Assembly (NCBI RefSeq): GCF_001545115.1
Contig: NZ_FCNU01000017.1
Coordinates: forward strand, 22,428-86,427
Direction of reading: 5' to 3'
Origin: Candidatus Protochlamydia phocaeensis
GTDB lineage: Bacteria > Chlamydiota > Chlamydiia > Chlamydiales > Parachlamydiaceae
DNA: 64,000 nt
Made by a program: the position numbers and the translations under genes. Under the pieces are notes generated by a model, which worked only from the letters and a program-made list of their open reading frames with translations, did no database searches and was not told the DNA's origin. Numbering within the stretch: the stretch's first letter is position 1; each line of letters begins with the position of its first letter. Of this stretch, positions 16,759 through 26,823 are shown one piece after another.

Positions 16759-18315
16759 TCAGGTTTCGTGATCTAAGATGAGGTCAATCGGCAAATAGAA
16801 ACCTTTAGGATTTAAGTGCGTAATATTATAGTTTTTGATCCCCGCATGTTCAACTCCATGATCCCAGTGAGATAATAAGTTGACTAAGAAATTTGTGGCT
16901 AAGAAATTGGCAACCAATTCTTTTATTCGAATAGTAAACCTCGTCCAATTAGATATTTTTCTTTGAGCCAATTGAGATTTTGCTCCTTTTTTAATCACAT
17001 ACTCTCTTGCTTCGGCAGCAAACGCTGCGCAGCTTTGATGAGTGGGATGATAAAGGACATTACTCGTGTTCACTTCTCCGGTGGCTTTATCTTCATGATA
17101 TCCCTGCATTGCCTCTATCCATTTGATAAACTGATGAAAAGCTTTGGGATCAGATAAAGTATAGGATAGAATATGATGATCATAAATAGAAGAAGGCAGG
17201 AAGAGCTGCTTATCCGGTGAGACGAATTTGCCTTTTTGCAGGCTTAAATCGTGAGGATCCCTATCTGTTCCCTCGGTTTCCGGAAAAAAGCCCACGCTAA
17301 AGATTTCTCCCTGGGGAGTGGTCATTTTGATAGAAGCATGGCCTTGGTGTGCAAAAATACCCGGCAAACCCTTTCGGCTATGGACAACAACATCTATCGT
17401 AAAATCTTTGGGAGGAGTAGAGGTATGGGCATAGGGTCTTAAATGTTCCCATTTATCTTCAGAATAGGGCGTAAATCCATTTTCTAAATATTGGTATTCA
17501 CTATTGATAAAATATTCGCCTGTCTTTTCATCTTTATTTAAAATGCCTTTGTCTTCTAGTTCTTTGACCGTTAATTCTTGGACGGGATAAATCACGTGGA
17601 CGTTCTTATTAAAACTTCCGTCTTCCTGTATAATAATCGCTTTTAACTGTTCAACAGTTATTTCAGACGGGGATATCGTTTGATAAAGGCCCTTGTCAAA
17701 TTCTCCCCGGATTTCTAAAGCGACTCTTTCCTCGATGAATTTCTCATAAAGTTTATTCCAATAAGAATCTGCTGCAGCATCCGTCGGATGGCTTGGAAGA
17801 GCCTGGCCCAGAGGTAATCTGTTAGAAAATTTAAAAGTGATCTCTTTCTTTTCATTGAAAGTAAATAAATGGCCAAAATGAGCCATTCTTTCATAGATAT
17901 GATCTTCAAAGACTAATTTTTGTAATTTTTTTGCCATCCAGCCATTTAAGAAAACTCCTAACTTATCTGTTCCCACTTTGGCTTTGATCAATTTATCAAT
18001 TTTTTTGGCTTTACTGGTAATCGAATGCGTACGAGCGCTCAAATCTTCTAAAAGTTTACTTTGTCCAAATAAAGTTAAAAAGAAATTCGAGATCTTTCCA
18101 CCCTGCGCTTGCTTTAATACCCTTCCCTGCAAAGCTTTTAGATGCTGAACTTGCTGAGGAGTGACATGTCCCTTGGCAATATAATTAATAATTTCATCCG
18201 CATCTTCTATCAATAAACGACGTTCGTTGATGCGAAAGTTGTCTAAAATAGAGAACGCATGTAAATGATTATTAACTTTATTGTAAAACTCAGTGTAGAA
18301 CAAATTTGTATTCAT
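16759..18315 (-). CDS. Unknown 518-aa protein with possible permuted papain-like domain
   Basis: The first 300 residues are helical and charged, with no recognised domain. In the C-terminal part, GHASIKM followed by a strand (GEIFSVGF) at about residues 326-345 and SCAAFAAEA at about 430-438 have the spacing of a His and a Cys in permuted NlpC/P60 (LRAT/YiiX-like) folds. This suggests a cysteine hydrolase or acyltransferase. There is no signal peptide; the C-terminus has a hydrophobic patch (LVANFLATNFLVNLL). It interrupts the pepP-mutL pair, and repeats lie at both sides. A secreted effector is plausible, but domain and function are inferred from a few residues. Confidence 0.75.
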   Translation of the reverse strand: MNTNLFYTEFYNKVNNHLHAFSILDNFRINERRLLIEDADEIINYIAKGHVTPQQVQHLKALQGRVLKQAQGGKISNFFLTLFGQSKLLEDLSARTHSITSKAKKIDKLIKAKVGTDKLGVFLNGWMAKKLQKLVFEDHIYERMAHFGHLFTFNEKKEITFKFSNRLPLGQALPSHPTDAAADSYWNKLYEKFIEERVALEIRGEFDKGLYQTISPSEITVEQLKAIIIQEDGSFNKNVHVIYPVQELTVKELEDKGILNKDEKTGEYFINSEYQYLENGFTPYSEDKWEHLRPYAHTSTPPKDFTIDVVVHSRKGLPGIFAHQGHASIKMTTPQGEIFSVGFFPETEGTDRDPHDLSLQKGKFVSPDKQLFLPSSIYDHHILSYTLSDPKAFHQFIKWIEAMQGYHEDKATGEVNTSNVLYHPTHQSCAAFAAEAREYVIKKGAKSQLAQRKISNWTRFTIRIKELVANFLATNFLVNLLSHWDHGVEHAGIKNYNITHLNPKGFYLPIDLILDHET

Positions 18316-18765
18316 AATTTAATAAGTTAGATTGGAAATGTAATTAATTTTAAACATTATTTTTAAATAATTTATTAAGATATTATTAATTAAAAGTTTG
18401 TTAATAATTTAAAACGATGGCGATTGGGCAGCAGTCTTGGAAAATAAGTTCTTGGAAATAAAGCTTTAGAGGTTATCCTTGATCTGAAAAATAGGATGAC
18501 TTGCATGCTGAATTTAGTTATAAACATGTAAAAAATTTCGGCATATTAAAAAATATGGCTAATTTTTTTACATTTCTAACAAAATTGAGCGGCAAAGCAA
18601 ACTTATTTGAGATCGTGAACACTTCTTATGAAACCAAACAAATAAAGACGTTCACTTTTCGGTATCCTCTCTTAGCGCGACTAGCAATTTGATAGCAGGA
18701 GGGTCTTTTTTTGAATAGGACTTCTTAGAGTGTCCCCATCTGAAATAGGATGATTCGCTTGCTAA
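18316..18765. other. Intergenic region with repeat fragments, no supported gene
   Basis: This 450-bp gap is AT-rich. It contains TTGAGCGGCAAAGCAAACTT (about 18583), which recurs in altered form near 56107. It also contains two near copies of a GATCTGAAA-AATAGGATGA motif, at about 18480 and 18738. A 63-codon open frame here has no convincing start or composition and is not annotated. Confidence 0.5.
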
Positions 18766-20742
18766 TTAAGTAAAATAAGCGGCCAATTCGCCGGGAGCGA
18801 GATAAAGAAGCGTTGACTTGCCAAAAGGACATTGAAAAGGGAGGTCGCAAGCAAAAAGTTGATCGACAAGCCCTTGCGCTTCCTCGTGCGATAAGCGCTT
18901 TGTGCTAGATAAAGATGCTCGGCTTGCAGCGAGGGCCAGCTGCTCTTCTTTTTTCCTCTGCAGTTGACGCATGTCTTGCTTGTCGGCCAAGTCATGCACA
19001 ATTGCGCTGAGCCAGGCTTCGGGGTGCTCTTTTTGAAAAAAGGCAGGAAAGGCGTCCAAGACGAATGTATGCTCGCCAAATTCCCGAATGGAAAATCCCA
19101 TTTCATTTAAAAGGGCCAAATGGTCTTTTAAAAGAGCTGCCTCAGGGGCTGAAAATTGCATGGTGGCGGGAACGAGCAAGTGCTGAATGGGAAGAGGCTG
19201 GCTAGCTGATTGCTTGAGCAGGCGTTCATAGCAAATGCGGGCATAAGCAGCTTTTTGATCAATCAGGCATAAGCCTCCACGCTCTTTTTGAACCAGGGAA
19301 GGGCAGTGGTTAGTGGTTAAGGAAAAAGGGTCCAGCATAATATATCCGACGAGGGTGGTCAGGACTGTTGGAAAAGCGGGCTTTTCGGAAAGCGCATCAA
19401 ATAAAAAAGGAGCTGGATCGGCGTCTGTTGGTTTAGTGCGAAATTGCAAAACCGGCTCAAGTACAGAAGGGGGCGTTTCTAAGGAAGAAAGCGGGCTTGT
19501 CGGCAAAACGGGTAGGGCGGGGCTTGAAAGGGGCGGTAAAGAGGGCGATGGCGGGATATAAGAGGGATTGGCTTTATATTCCCAGTTCTCTTCCTCTTCT
19601 ACGTAGAGTTCTTTTTTAGTTTGGAAAAAAGGCGGGGGCAAAAGAGAGGCGTAAGGGGCTGATAAGGAAGGAAAGGGCCTATCGGGTTCTTTATTGAGAG
19701 TCAAAAAGGACGGTTGATCTTGGCGTAAAGCTTTCTGTACCGCTTCGATTAGAGCAGTTTTAAGCAGGTGCTCTTGGCGCAGACGAACTTCTTTCTTTTG
19801 CGGATGGACGTTGACATCTAAAAAGGTTCCCGGTAGGTGCAGATGTAAAACAAAGACAGGATAGCGGTTAGTTCCAAGCATCGTCCCATATCCTTCGCGG
19901 ATGGCAGAGGCTATAAAAGGCGAATAAACGGCACGTTGGTTGATAAACAGGTACTGGCCGGTGCGATTGGCCTTGTGATGGGAAGGCGTGCCAATAAAGC
20001 CCTTTAGTTCATAGGGAGCTTGCTCGAAGTGCAAAGGGCAAAGCGAAGAAGCGAATTCTTTTCCCAAAAGCGTTTCTATGCGTTTGTTCAGGCTCTCTTG
20101 GAAAGTATAATGAGCGGGAAGAAGAGGCGTTTTAAAAAGGGATTTTTGGTCGCTGATAAGCTCGAATTGCACGGAAGGATGGCCTAAGGCAAGCGCGCTT
20201 AAGATTTTTAAAATTTCTTGGGCGTCATAGCTGGGCGATTTTTGAAATTTGCGGCGGACGGGTACATTATAGAAGAGGGATCGGACTTCCATGGTCGTGC
20301 CGGGTGCACGGGCAGCTGGCGAACTGGAGATCAATTTGCCCCCCTCGACAGAAACTAGCGTGCCTTCTGTCTGCTTATTTTCTAAGCGAGGGCAAGTCAA
20401 TAGCGAGAACTTGGAAATGGCGGCAATGGAAGGAATGGCCTCCCCGCGGAAACCCATGGTCAGCAAATCTTGAATATCTTCCACCTCTTTGATCTTGGAT
20501 GTTGCATGCCGCTCTAAGCATAATAGTGCATCTTCGGGCGACATGCCGCATCCATTATCGGAAATGCGGATCAACTGGCGTCCGCCTCCTTGAATTTCTA
20601 CGCAAATTTCGGTGGCGCCTGCATCCAGCGAGTTTTCTACTAATTCTTTGACAACCGACGAGGGATTTTCAATCACTTCGCCTGCTGCAATTTTATTAAT
20701 GGTCTGTTCGTTTAAAATGCTTATTTTGGAAGTTGTTGTCAT
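18766..20742 (-). CDS. mutL: DNA mismatch repair protein MutL
   Basis: The protein has about 658 residues from ATG 20742. It carries the GHKL ATPase motifs: NKIAAGEVIENP (about residues 14-25), ENSLDAGA (about 35-42), DNGCGM and GFRGEA. The transducer domain follows with VNVHPQKKEVR (about 305-315), the MutL signature. A proline-rich linker (about 370-450) joins the C-terminal dimerisation domain. The DQHAxxE(R) stretch appears as IDQKAAYARICYE, as expected for a MutL C-terminal domain, and no DQHAx2Ex4E endonuclease motif is seen. It acts with MutS to couple mismatch recognition to strand removal. It is divergent from the nucleotidyltransferase gene. Confidence 0.93.
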   Translation of the reverse strand: MTTTSKISILNEQTINKIAAGEVIENPSSVVKELVENSLDAGATEICVEIQGGGRQLIRISDNGCGMSPEDALLCLERHATSKIKEVEDIQDLLTMGFRGEAIPSIAAISKFSLLTCPRLENKQTEGTLVSVEGGKLISSSPAARAPGTTMEVRSLFYNVPVRRKFQKSPSYDAQEILKILSALALGHPSVQFELISDQKSLFKTPLLPAHYTFQESLNKRIETLLGKEFASSLCPLHFEQAPYELKGFIGTPSHHKANRTGQYLFINQRAVYSPFIASAIREGYGTMLGTNRYPVFVLHLHLPGTFLDVNVHPQKKEVRLRQEHLLKTALIEAVQKALRQDQPSFLTLNKEPDRPFPSLSAPYASLLPPPFFQTKKELYVEEEENWEYKANPSYIPPSPSLPPLSSPALPVLPTSPLSSLETPPSVLEPVLQFRTKPTDADPAPFLFDALSEKPAFPTVLTTLVGYIMLDPFSLTTNHCPSLVQKERGGLCLIDQKAAYARICYERLLKQSASQPLPIQHLLVPATMQFSAPEAALLKDHLALLNEMGFSIREFGEHTFVLDAFPAFFQKEHPEAWLSAIVHDLADKQDMRQLQRKKEEQLALAASRASLSSTKRLSHEEAQGLVDQLFACDLPFQCPFGKSTLLYLAPGELAAYFT

Positions 20743-20867
20743 GGCATTAATTTGCTGCAAATAAAGAATGATAATTAATTACAGAGCACTAGGTATTATC
20801 TCACATTTGAGCTATTATACTATTAAAACAATTAAGCAGGTATTTATAAAATTACTGATTAACTCAC

Positions 20868-22112
20868 ATGGATACTTTTCGACTTGCCAAAACAATTGTC
20901 TCTAAGCTTGCCAAGGCAGGCTATACGGCTTATTTTGCCGGAGGATGGGTGCGCGATTATGTCATGGGCCATCCTTCCGAGGATATTGATATTGCGACGA
21001 ATGCGACTCCGGTTGAAATCATGGACCTTTTTCCCAATACAATCTTGGTGGGGCTGGCATTCGGCGTTGTGATCGTCCTTATGGAAGGCCATCAATTTGA
21101 AGTCGCCACATTTCGCAAAGATTTGCAGTATGTCGATGGTCGGCATCCGGAGGGCATTGAAATGTCCACGCCCAAAGAGGATGCCTTGAGGCGGGATTTT
21201 ACCATTAATGGGATGTTTTATGATCCGTTAGCAGACGTCATCCATGACTTTGTGCATGGACAAGATGATATCAAGCGCGGCGTGATTCGCACGATCGGCA
21301 ATCCTTACGAGCGGTTCTTTGAAGACAGGCTGCGGATGCTAAGGGCTTTCCGTTTTGCTTCGCGCTTCAGTTTTATCATCGAGGCAGAAACCCAAGAGGC
21401 GATCCGTGAAATGGCAGACAAGCTTTTTCCGGCAGTGGCCATGGAAAGGGTATGGCAAGAATTCAATAAAATGGCCAATTATCCGCGCTTTGATCAGGCC
21501 CTTGTTGAAATGCATCGCTTATCCCTGCTCGATGTCATTTTTCCAGAACTGGAAAACATGCATATCAAAGAGCTGAAGCATTTGGTGCAAAGCTACGCCC
21601 ATTTCCCTCCTCAGGCGCCGACAATCGTTTACTTGATGGCGCTTTTTCCCGCGGCGCCTTTATCGCAGAAAATAGAAATTGCCAAGCGGATTAAAGCGAC
21701 TAATCGAGACATCAAATTGATAGAGTTTTTGGATAACCTAACAGAATTGATAAAAACTGAGCGCAAGCAAGGCGAACTGGAGCCGTATGCCTGGATACAT
21801 GCATTGGCCCATCCGGACTATCGGTTAAGCTTGGACATTATTGCGGCTGTTTATCCTGAAAAAGAACGCATGCTTCTATTGCAGCGCCATCAAGAGCGTT
21901 TTGATCGGCTGCAGCCTCATATTAAGCGCATTCGGGAAAATAAGCCTTTGGTCTCGGCTGCCCTTTTAAAAGGAAAGGGAATTTCACCCGGAAAGCATAT
22001 GGGAGCACTGCTTAAAGAAGCGGAAAAAATTGCAGTGAATGAGAATTATCAGAATGGAGAACCGATTATAGATCGATTAGCCTGTTTACCGATTTGGAAG
22101 AATGCCCTATGA
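20868..22112 (+). CDS. CCA tRNA nucleotidyltransferase / poly(A) polymerase family
   Basis: The 414-residue class II nucleotidyltransferase has FAGGWVRDYVMG (about residues 22-33), the metal-binding DIDIATN (about 39-45), RRDFTINGM (about 107-115) and the neck motif FFEDRLRMLRAFRFA (about 147-161). It adds CCA to tRNA 3' ends or A tails to RNA; sequence alone does not separate the two activities reliably. The stop overlaps the next gene's ATG (ATGA), so it forms an RNA-modification unit with the TrmH-type enzyme and RsgA. It starts 125 bp from the divergent mutL. Confidence 0.9.
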   Translation: MDTFRLAKTIVSKLAKAGYTAYFAGGWVRDYVMGHPSEDIDIATNATPVEIMDLFPNTILVGLAFGVVIVLMEGHQFEVATFRKDLQYVDGRHPEGIEMSTPKEDALRRDFTINGMFYDPLADVIHDFVHGQDDIKRGVIRTIGNPYERFFEDRLRMLRAFRFASRFSFIIEAETQEAIREMADKLFPAVAMERVWQEFNKMANYPRFDQALVEMHRLSLLDVIFPELENMHIKELKHLVQSYAHFPPQAPTIVYLMALFPAAPLSQKIEIAKRIKATNRDIKLIEFLDNLTELIKTERKQGELEPYAWIHALAHPDYRLSLDIIAAVYPEKERMLLLQRHQERFDRLQPHIKRIRENKPLVSAALLKGKGISPGKHMGALLKEAEKIAVNENYQNGEPIIDRLACLPIWKNAL

Positions 22113-22849
22113 AACAGCATATTATTACAAGTCTGCAGCATCCGCTTGTCAAACATTTGGTCAAGCTCAGAACAGATAGCCATTACCGTCATGAGCAGCA
22201 GGCTCTCATTTTAGAAGGGATAAAACCTATTCAAGAGGTGACCGCACGGTTAAAGAAAATCATCTATACGCAGGCACAAGCGCATTTGATTGAATGCCAA
22301 GCGCCGGAAGAGTGGATTGTGACGGATGCCATCATGCAAAAAATTTCCGGAATGACTTCTCCGGAAGGTGTATTGGCAGAAGTCCAAATGCCCTCGTTTG
22401 CTTCCTTAAAGAAGGCCAATCTCATCATGGCCTTGGACGGCATCAATGATCCGGGCAATCTGGGTACTCTTTTGCGCACAGCCTTAGCTCTGGGATGGGA
22501 AGGGGCCTATCTTTTGCCAGGCTGCTGCGATCCCTTTAACGAAAAGGCCATGCGTGCGGCTCGCGGAGCGCAGTTTAAACTGCCTTTGGCAAAGGGGTCG
22601 GCCAAGGAATTGGAGGCGCTGGTCAAGGACAGGGATTTGCCCTGCTTCGTTGCGGATTTGAGGGGCAAGCGACCGGAAGAGGTTGCCTCTTCAAATGAAA
22701 AAGTCTTAATATTAGGAAATGAAGCGCATGGGGCATCAGAGGAAGTCAAGCGTTTTTGCCAGCCTGTGACCATTCCCATGCCCGGAGAAATGGAGTCTTT
22801 GAACGTCGCTATTGCTGGCGCGATTCTTCTCTATTTATTGAAAGGTTAA
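22109..22849 (+). CDS. TrmH-family (SpoU) RNA 2'-O-methyltransferase
   Basis: The protein has about 246 residues from ATG 22109, which overlaps the preceding stop by 4 bp and follows GGAAGA at 7 nt. The N-terminal part (residues 1-90) is the substrate-binding domain common in RlmB/TsnR-like proteins. The SPOUT motifs are ALDGINDPGNLGTLLRTA (motif 1, about 112-129), LILGNEAHG (motif 2, about 203-211) and MESLNVAIAGAILLY (motif 3). The target, in 23S rRNA or tRNA, cannot be named from sequence. Confidence 0.88.
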   Translation: MKQHIITSLQHPLVKHLVKLRTDSHYRHEQQALILEGIKPIQEVTARLKKIIYTQAQAHLIECQAPEEWIVTDAIMQKISGMTSPEGVLAEVQMPSFASLKKANLIMALDGINDPGNLGTLLRTALALGWEGAYLLPGCCDPFNEKAMRAARGAQFKLPLAKGSAKELEALVKDRDLPCFVADLRGKRPEEVASSNEKVLILGNEAHGASEEVKRFCQPVTIPMPGEMESLNVAIAGAILLYLLKG

Positions 22850-22859
22850 GGAAAAATTT

Positions 22860-24017
22860 ATGATTCAAGACGATCAAAAAAATCATTCGGATGACTGGAG
22901 GGAGTCGGAGGAAGAGTTTTTTAAGAAACGACACCGCAAAGAAGGAAAAATGCAGCGGAAGTTGGCCTCAGCCAATGACCGTTCCAAATTTAAAAAAACC
23001 GATCAGGAAAAATATTTGAAAGGGCTGGAGAGGGGGCATCAGGCTAAATTAAGCAAGCAAGAATGGTTAGAGGGGCGTGTTTTATCAATCATTCCTCAGG
23101 GAATTGTTGTGGATTGGAACGGAGAAAAAATTAGCTGTGTTCTCAAAGGGCTGCTCAAAAGAGATAAGACGCAGGCTAAAAATCTTGTCGCCGTCGGCGA
23201 TTTTGTCTTGTTTGAAAAAACAAGCGAAGGAGAGGGCATTATTGCCAGCGTAAAGCCAAGACGCACCATCCTTTCGCGTGCCGATAACCTGTCGAGGCGC
23301 AAGGAACAACTTATTGCTGTCAATATTGACTTGGTCATTATCACCACCTCTGTTGTCAATCCGCCTTTGAAGCCTTCTTTGCTAGATCGCTATATCATTG
23401 CTGCCCATAAAGGCGGCATGGATCCCTTAATCGTCATCAATAAAATTGATCTGCTAGAAGAACCAACGGAAGACGAAACAGACTTTTTAGAGGGGGAAAG
23501 GGCATTATATCACGAATTGCTCAATGCCTATGCCGTTGTCGGCGTTCCCGTTATATCCGTCAGCTCGATAAAAAACAGTGGATTGGATGCTTTGCGGCAA
23601 GCCATGAAAGATAAAGCCTCTGTTTTTTCCGGACAATCGGGAGTGGGAAAATCCTCTTTAATTAACGCCATTACGGGATTGGATCTCCGCGTGGGAGAGA
23701 CGGTTGATAAAACCAAGAAAGGAGCGCATACGACGACGACGACCCAGCTTATTCCCTTAGAATTTGGCGGATGGTGTATTGACACGCCGGGCATCAAGAG
23801 TTTTGGGGTATGGGACTTGGCAAAGGACGAAGTTGAAGGTTACTTTACCGAGATTCACGAATGCGGCTTAGATTGCAAATTTCCCGATTGTACCCATACT
23901 CATGAAGATAACTGTGCAGTGCAAAAAGCGTTGGAGGAAGGGCGCATTTCACCTGTGCGGTATGATTCCTATCAGGCTTTAATGGAAAGCGTTAAAGAAG
24001 AGCATGTCAGGCGGTAA
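22860..24017 (+). CDS. rsgA: Ribosome small-subunit biogenesis GTPase RsgA
   Basis: The 385-residue protein is a circularly permuted GTPase. It has an OB-fold (about residues 68-125), then the G4 motif NKID (about 194), G1 GQSGVGKSSL (about 259-268), a T-rich switch with HTTTTTQ, and G3 DTPGIKSFG (about 307). The C-terminal zinc site reads CGLDCKFPDC with a following His and Cys (about 338-355). RsgA checks maturation of the 30S subunit. A charged N-terminal extension of about 65 residues precedes the OB domain. It starts 10 bp after the methyltransferase gene. Confidence 0.95.
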   Translation: MIQDDQKNHSDDWRESEEEFFKKRHRKEGKMQRKLASANDRSKFKKTDQEKYLKGLERGHQAKLSKQEWLEGRVLSIIPQGIVVDWNGEKISCVLKGLLKRDKTQAKNLVAVGDFVLFEKTSEGEGIIASVKPRRTILSRADNLSRRKEQLIAVNIDLVIITTSVVNPPLKPSLLDRYIIAAHKGGMDPLIVINKIDLLEEPTEDETDFLEGERALYHELLNAYAVVGVPVISVSSIKNSGLDALRQAMKDKASVFSGQSGVGKSSLINAITGLDLRVGETVDKTKKGAHTTTTTQLIPLEFGGWCIDTPGIKSFGVWDLAKDEVEGYFTEIHECGLDCKFPDCTHTHEDNCAVQKALEEGRISPVRYDSYQALMESVKEEHVRR

Positions 24018-24087
24018 AAATAAAGTTTAGAATAAATATTTGTACTTAAAACCTTCAATCTTTATGTTTAACATTCGTTAAAGCTAG

Positions 24088-25422
<1,335 letters not shown>

Positions 25423-25481
25423 TATGGACTTTAAATTCAGCTATTTTCTGGCAGACTACAGAATAAGGATAGGGATGAAGC

Positions 25482-25880
25482 ATGGAATCAGTTTACACAA
25501 TTGCTCTTTTTGGGGAGGCCGAGCGCGGAGAGTTTCACACTGCTTATTTTTGTCAAAGTCTGGCCCAGCTCGATGAGTTCTTCGGCAATCCCCCTCCTTA
25601 TAGCAGGGGGCTTTATTACGCAGTCCAGGCCATTCTATTCAAGCGGAACTTAATTTTTTTCCGCGTTCCTGAAGAAGGGTACAGCACACAAGATTACCTA
25701 TTAGGCCTTAAAATGCTGGAACAGCAAAAGCTGATTCCTCAACTAGATGCCATTTGCACGCCTGGGGTCGGCGATCAAAAAATCCTAGAGGCCATTCAGC
25801 CCATCTGCGCTCTTTATCATAGTATTTTAATCACCAGCGAGTCTGACTTTTACGATTATTTGACCAATTCAAATACTTAG
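25482..25880 (+). CDS. Unknown 132-aa protein
   Basis: This compact soluble protein starts 59 bp after enolase, with AAGGATAGGG upstream of its ATG. The sequence alternates strands and helices (IALFGEAE, GLYYAVQAILF, NLIFFRVPEEG) like a small alpha/beta domain, and has no signal peptide or membrane helix. No family is recognised. Normal codon use and composition argue that it is a real gene; it may share the enolase transcript. Confidence 0.7.
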   Translation: MESVYTIALFGEAERGEFHTAYFCQSLAQLDEFFGNPPPYSRGLYYAVQAILFKRNLIFFRVPEEGYSTQDYLLGLKMLEQQKLIPQLDAICTPGVGDQKILEAIQPICALYHSILITSESDFYDYLTNSNT

Positions 25881-26077
25881 CGATAGTTTTGAATGATTGA
25901 AATGGTCCCTATTTTCTCAACGCTAATTGCTTATAGATGTCTTGTCAACTTCTTTGGGTTAAAATCTCCGTCTATCTTTACGGGAGCCTTTATGACTGAT
26001 TTTGGAATTGAACACTAAACTCAAAATTCAGGTTAATAAACGAGCGTGCTTGAGATATAGTTTTTTTACTTCTATGT

Positions 26078-26645
26078 GGCTGTGTTGAATAATTAGGATT
26101 TAAAGAAATGAAGGCTCTTTTATTCATAATACACCTATATCTGTTTTGGAGGCCGACGCGGTCTTGTAGAATAAGTCTTCCTTCGGTCGACTTATCCTAA
26201 AATTGTTTGACTTTAGGGGAATATTGTATTGCCAGGAAAAAAAATTGTAAGCTTGTTTGCTTCTGACACGAAACGGAGCTTACAATGTCCCAATACAAAC
26301 TACGGAAGTGGACTCAATATAACGAATCTCTGAAAAAAACGTGGGTGTCTTTCTCTTTAGGTTAGTGAAGATGCGATCGAAAAATGGCAATTTGTAAGAG
26401 ATCCACATTTCATTGGCTCTCCTCAGCAATATTCCGATGATGCTATTCTCTGCATGATGACACTAAAAGTTGTTTATGGTCTTCCTTATCGGTAGCTAAT
26501 CGGGTTTGTCCTTTCTATTTTTGCCCTCTTGAAAGTGATCTTAAAAATTCCGCATTTTACGACTGTAGCCTTAAGGAAAAAACTATTAAGCAAACATTTC
26601 AAAAACTGTTTAAAGAACATACCGACACTTAATTCTTCTTTGACT
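26078..26645 (+). pseudogene. Decayed IS5/IS903-like element with transposase fragment
   Basis: The left end GGCTGTGTTGAATAATTAG (26078-26096) resembles IS903-type terminal repeats. The transposase begins at 26285 (MSQYKLRKWTQYNESL), then is frameshifted. It continues as SEDAIEKWQFVRDPHF and SDDAILCMMTLKVVYGLPYR, carries a stop at 26493-26495, and resumes as LKIPHFTTV. This is the N-terminal region of IS5-family transposases; the DDE core is lost. It lies just upstream of the RHS gene. The gap from 25881 to 26077 holds a family A end fragment (about 26016-26040) and nothing else recognised. Confidence 0.7.
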
Positions 26646-26823
26646 AACCGGTTCGATTGATCATATGTACGCTTTTAAACAGTTTAAGGACTTGCAAATT
26701 CTTTTTGTTAGGTGTCAAAAGCGTCATCAAAAAATTTTATTTTACACATTTCCTTTTCTTCTATACACTCCCAAGCTAAATTTTTAAGTTTTCGCTTAGA
26801 TGGCTATCAGCCAGGAAAAATGT

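Noticed and set aside
18501..18692. 63-codon open frame before mutL's end
   Set aside because: It has no ribosome binding site, its composition is low-quality and AT-driven, and it overlaps a dispersed repeat fragment.
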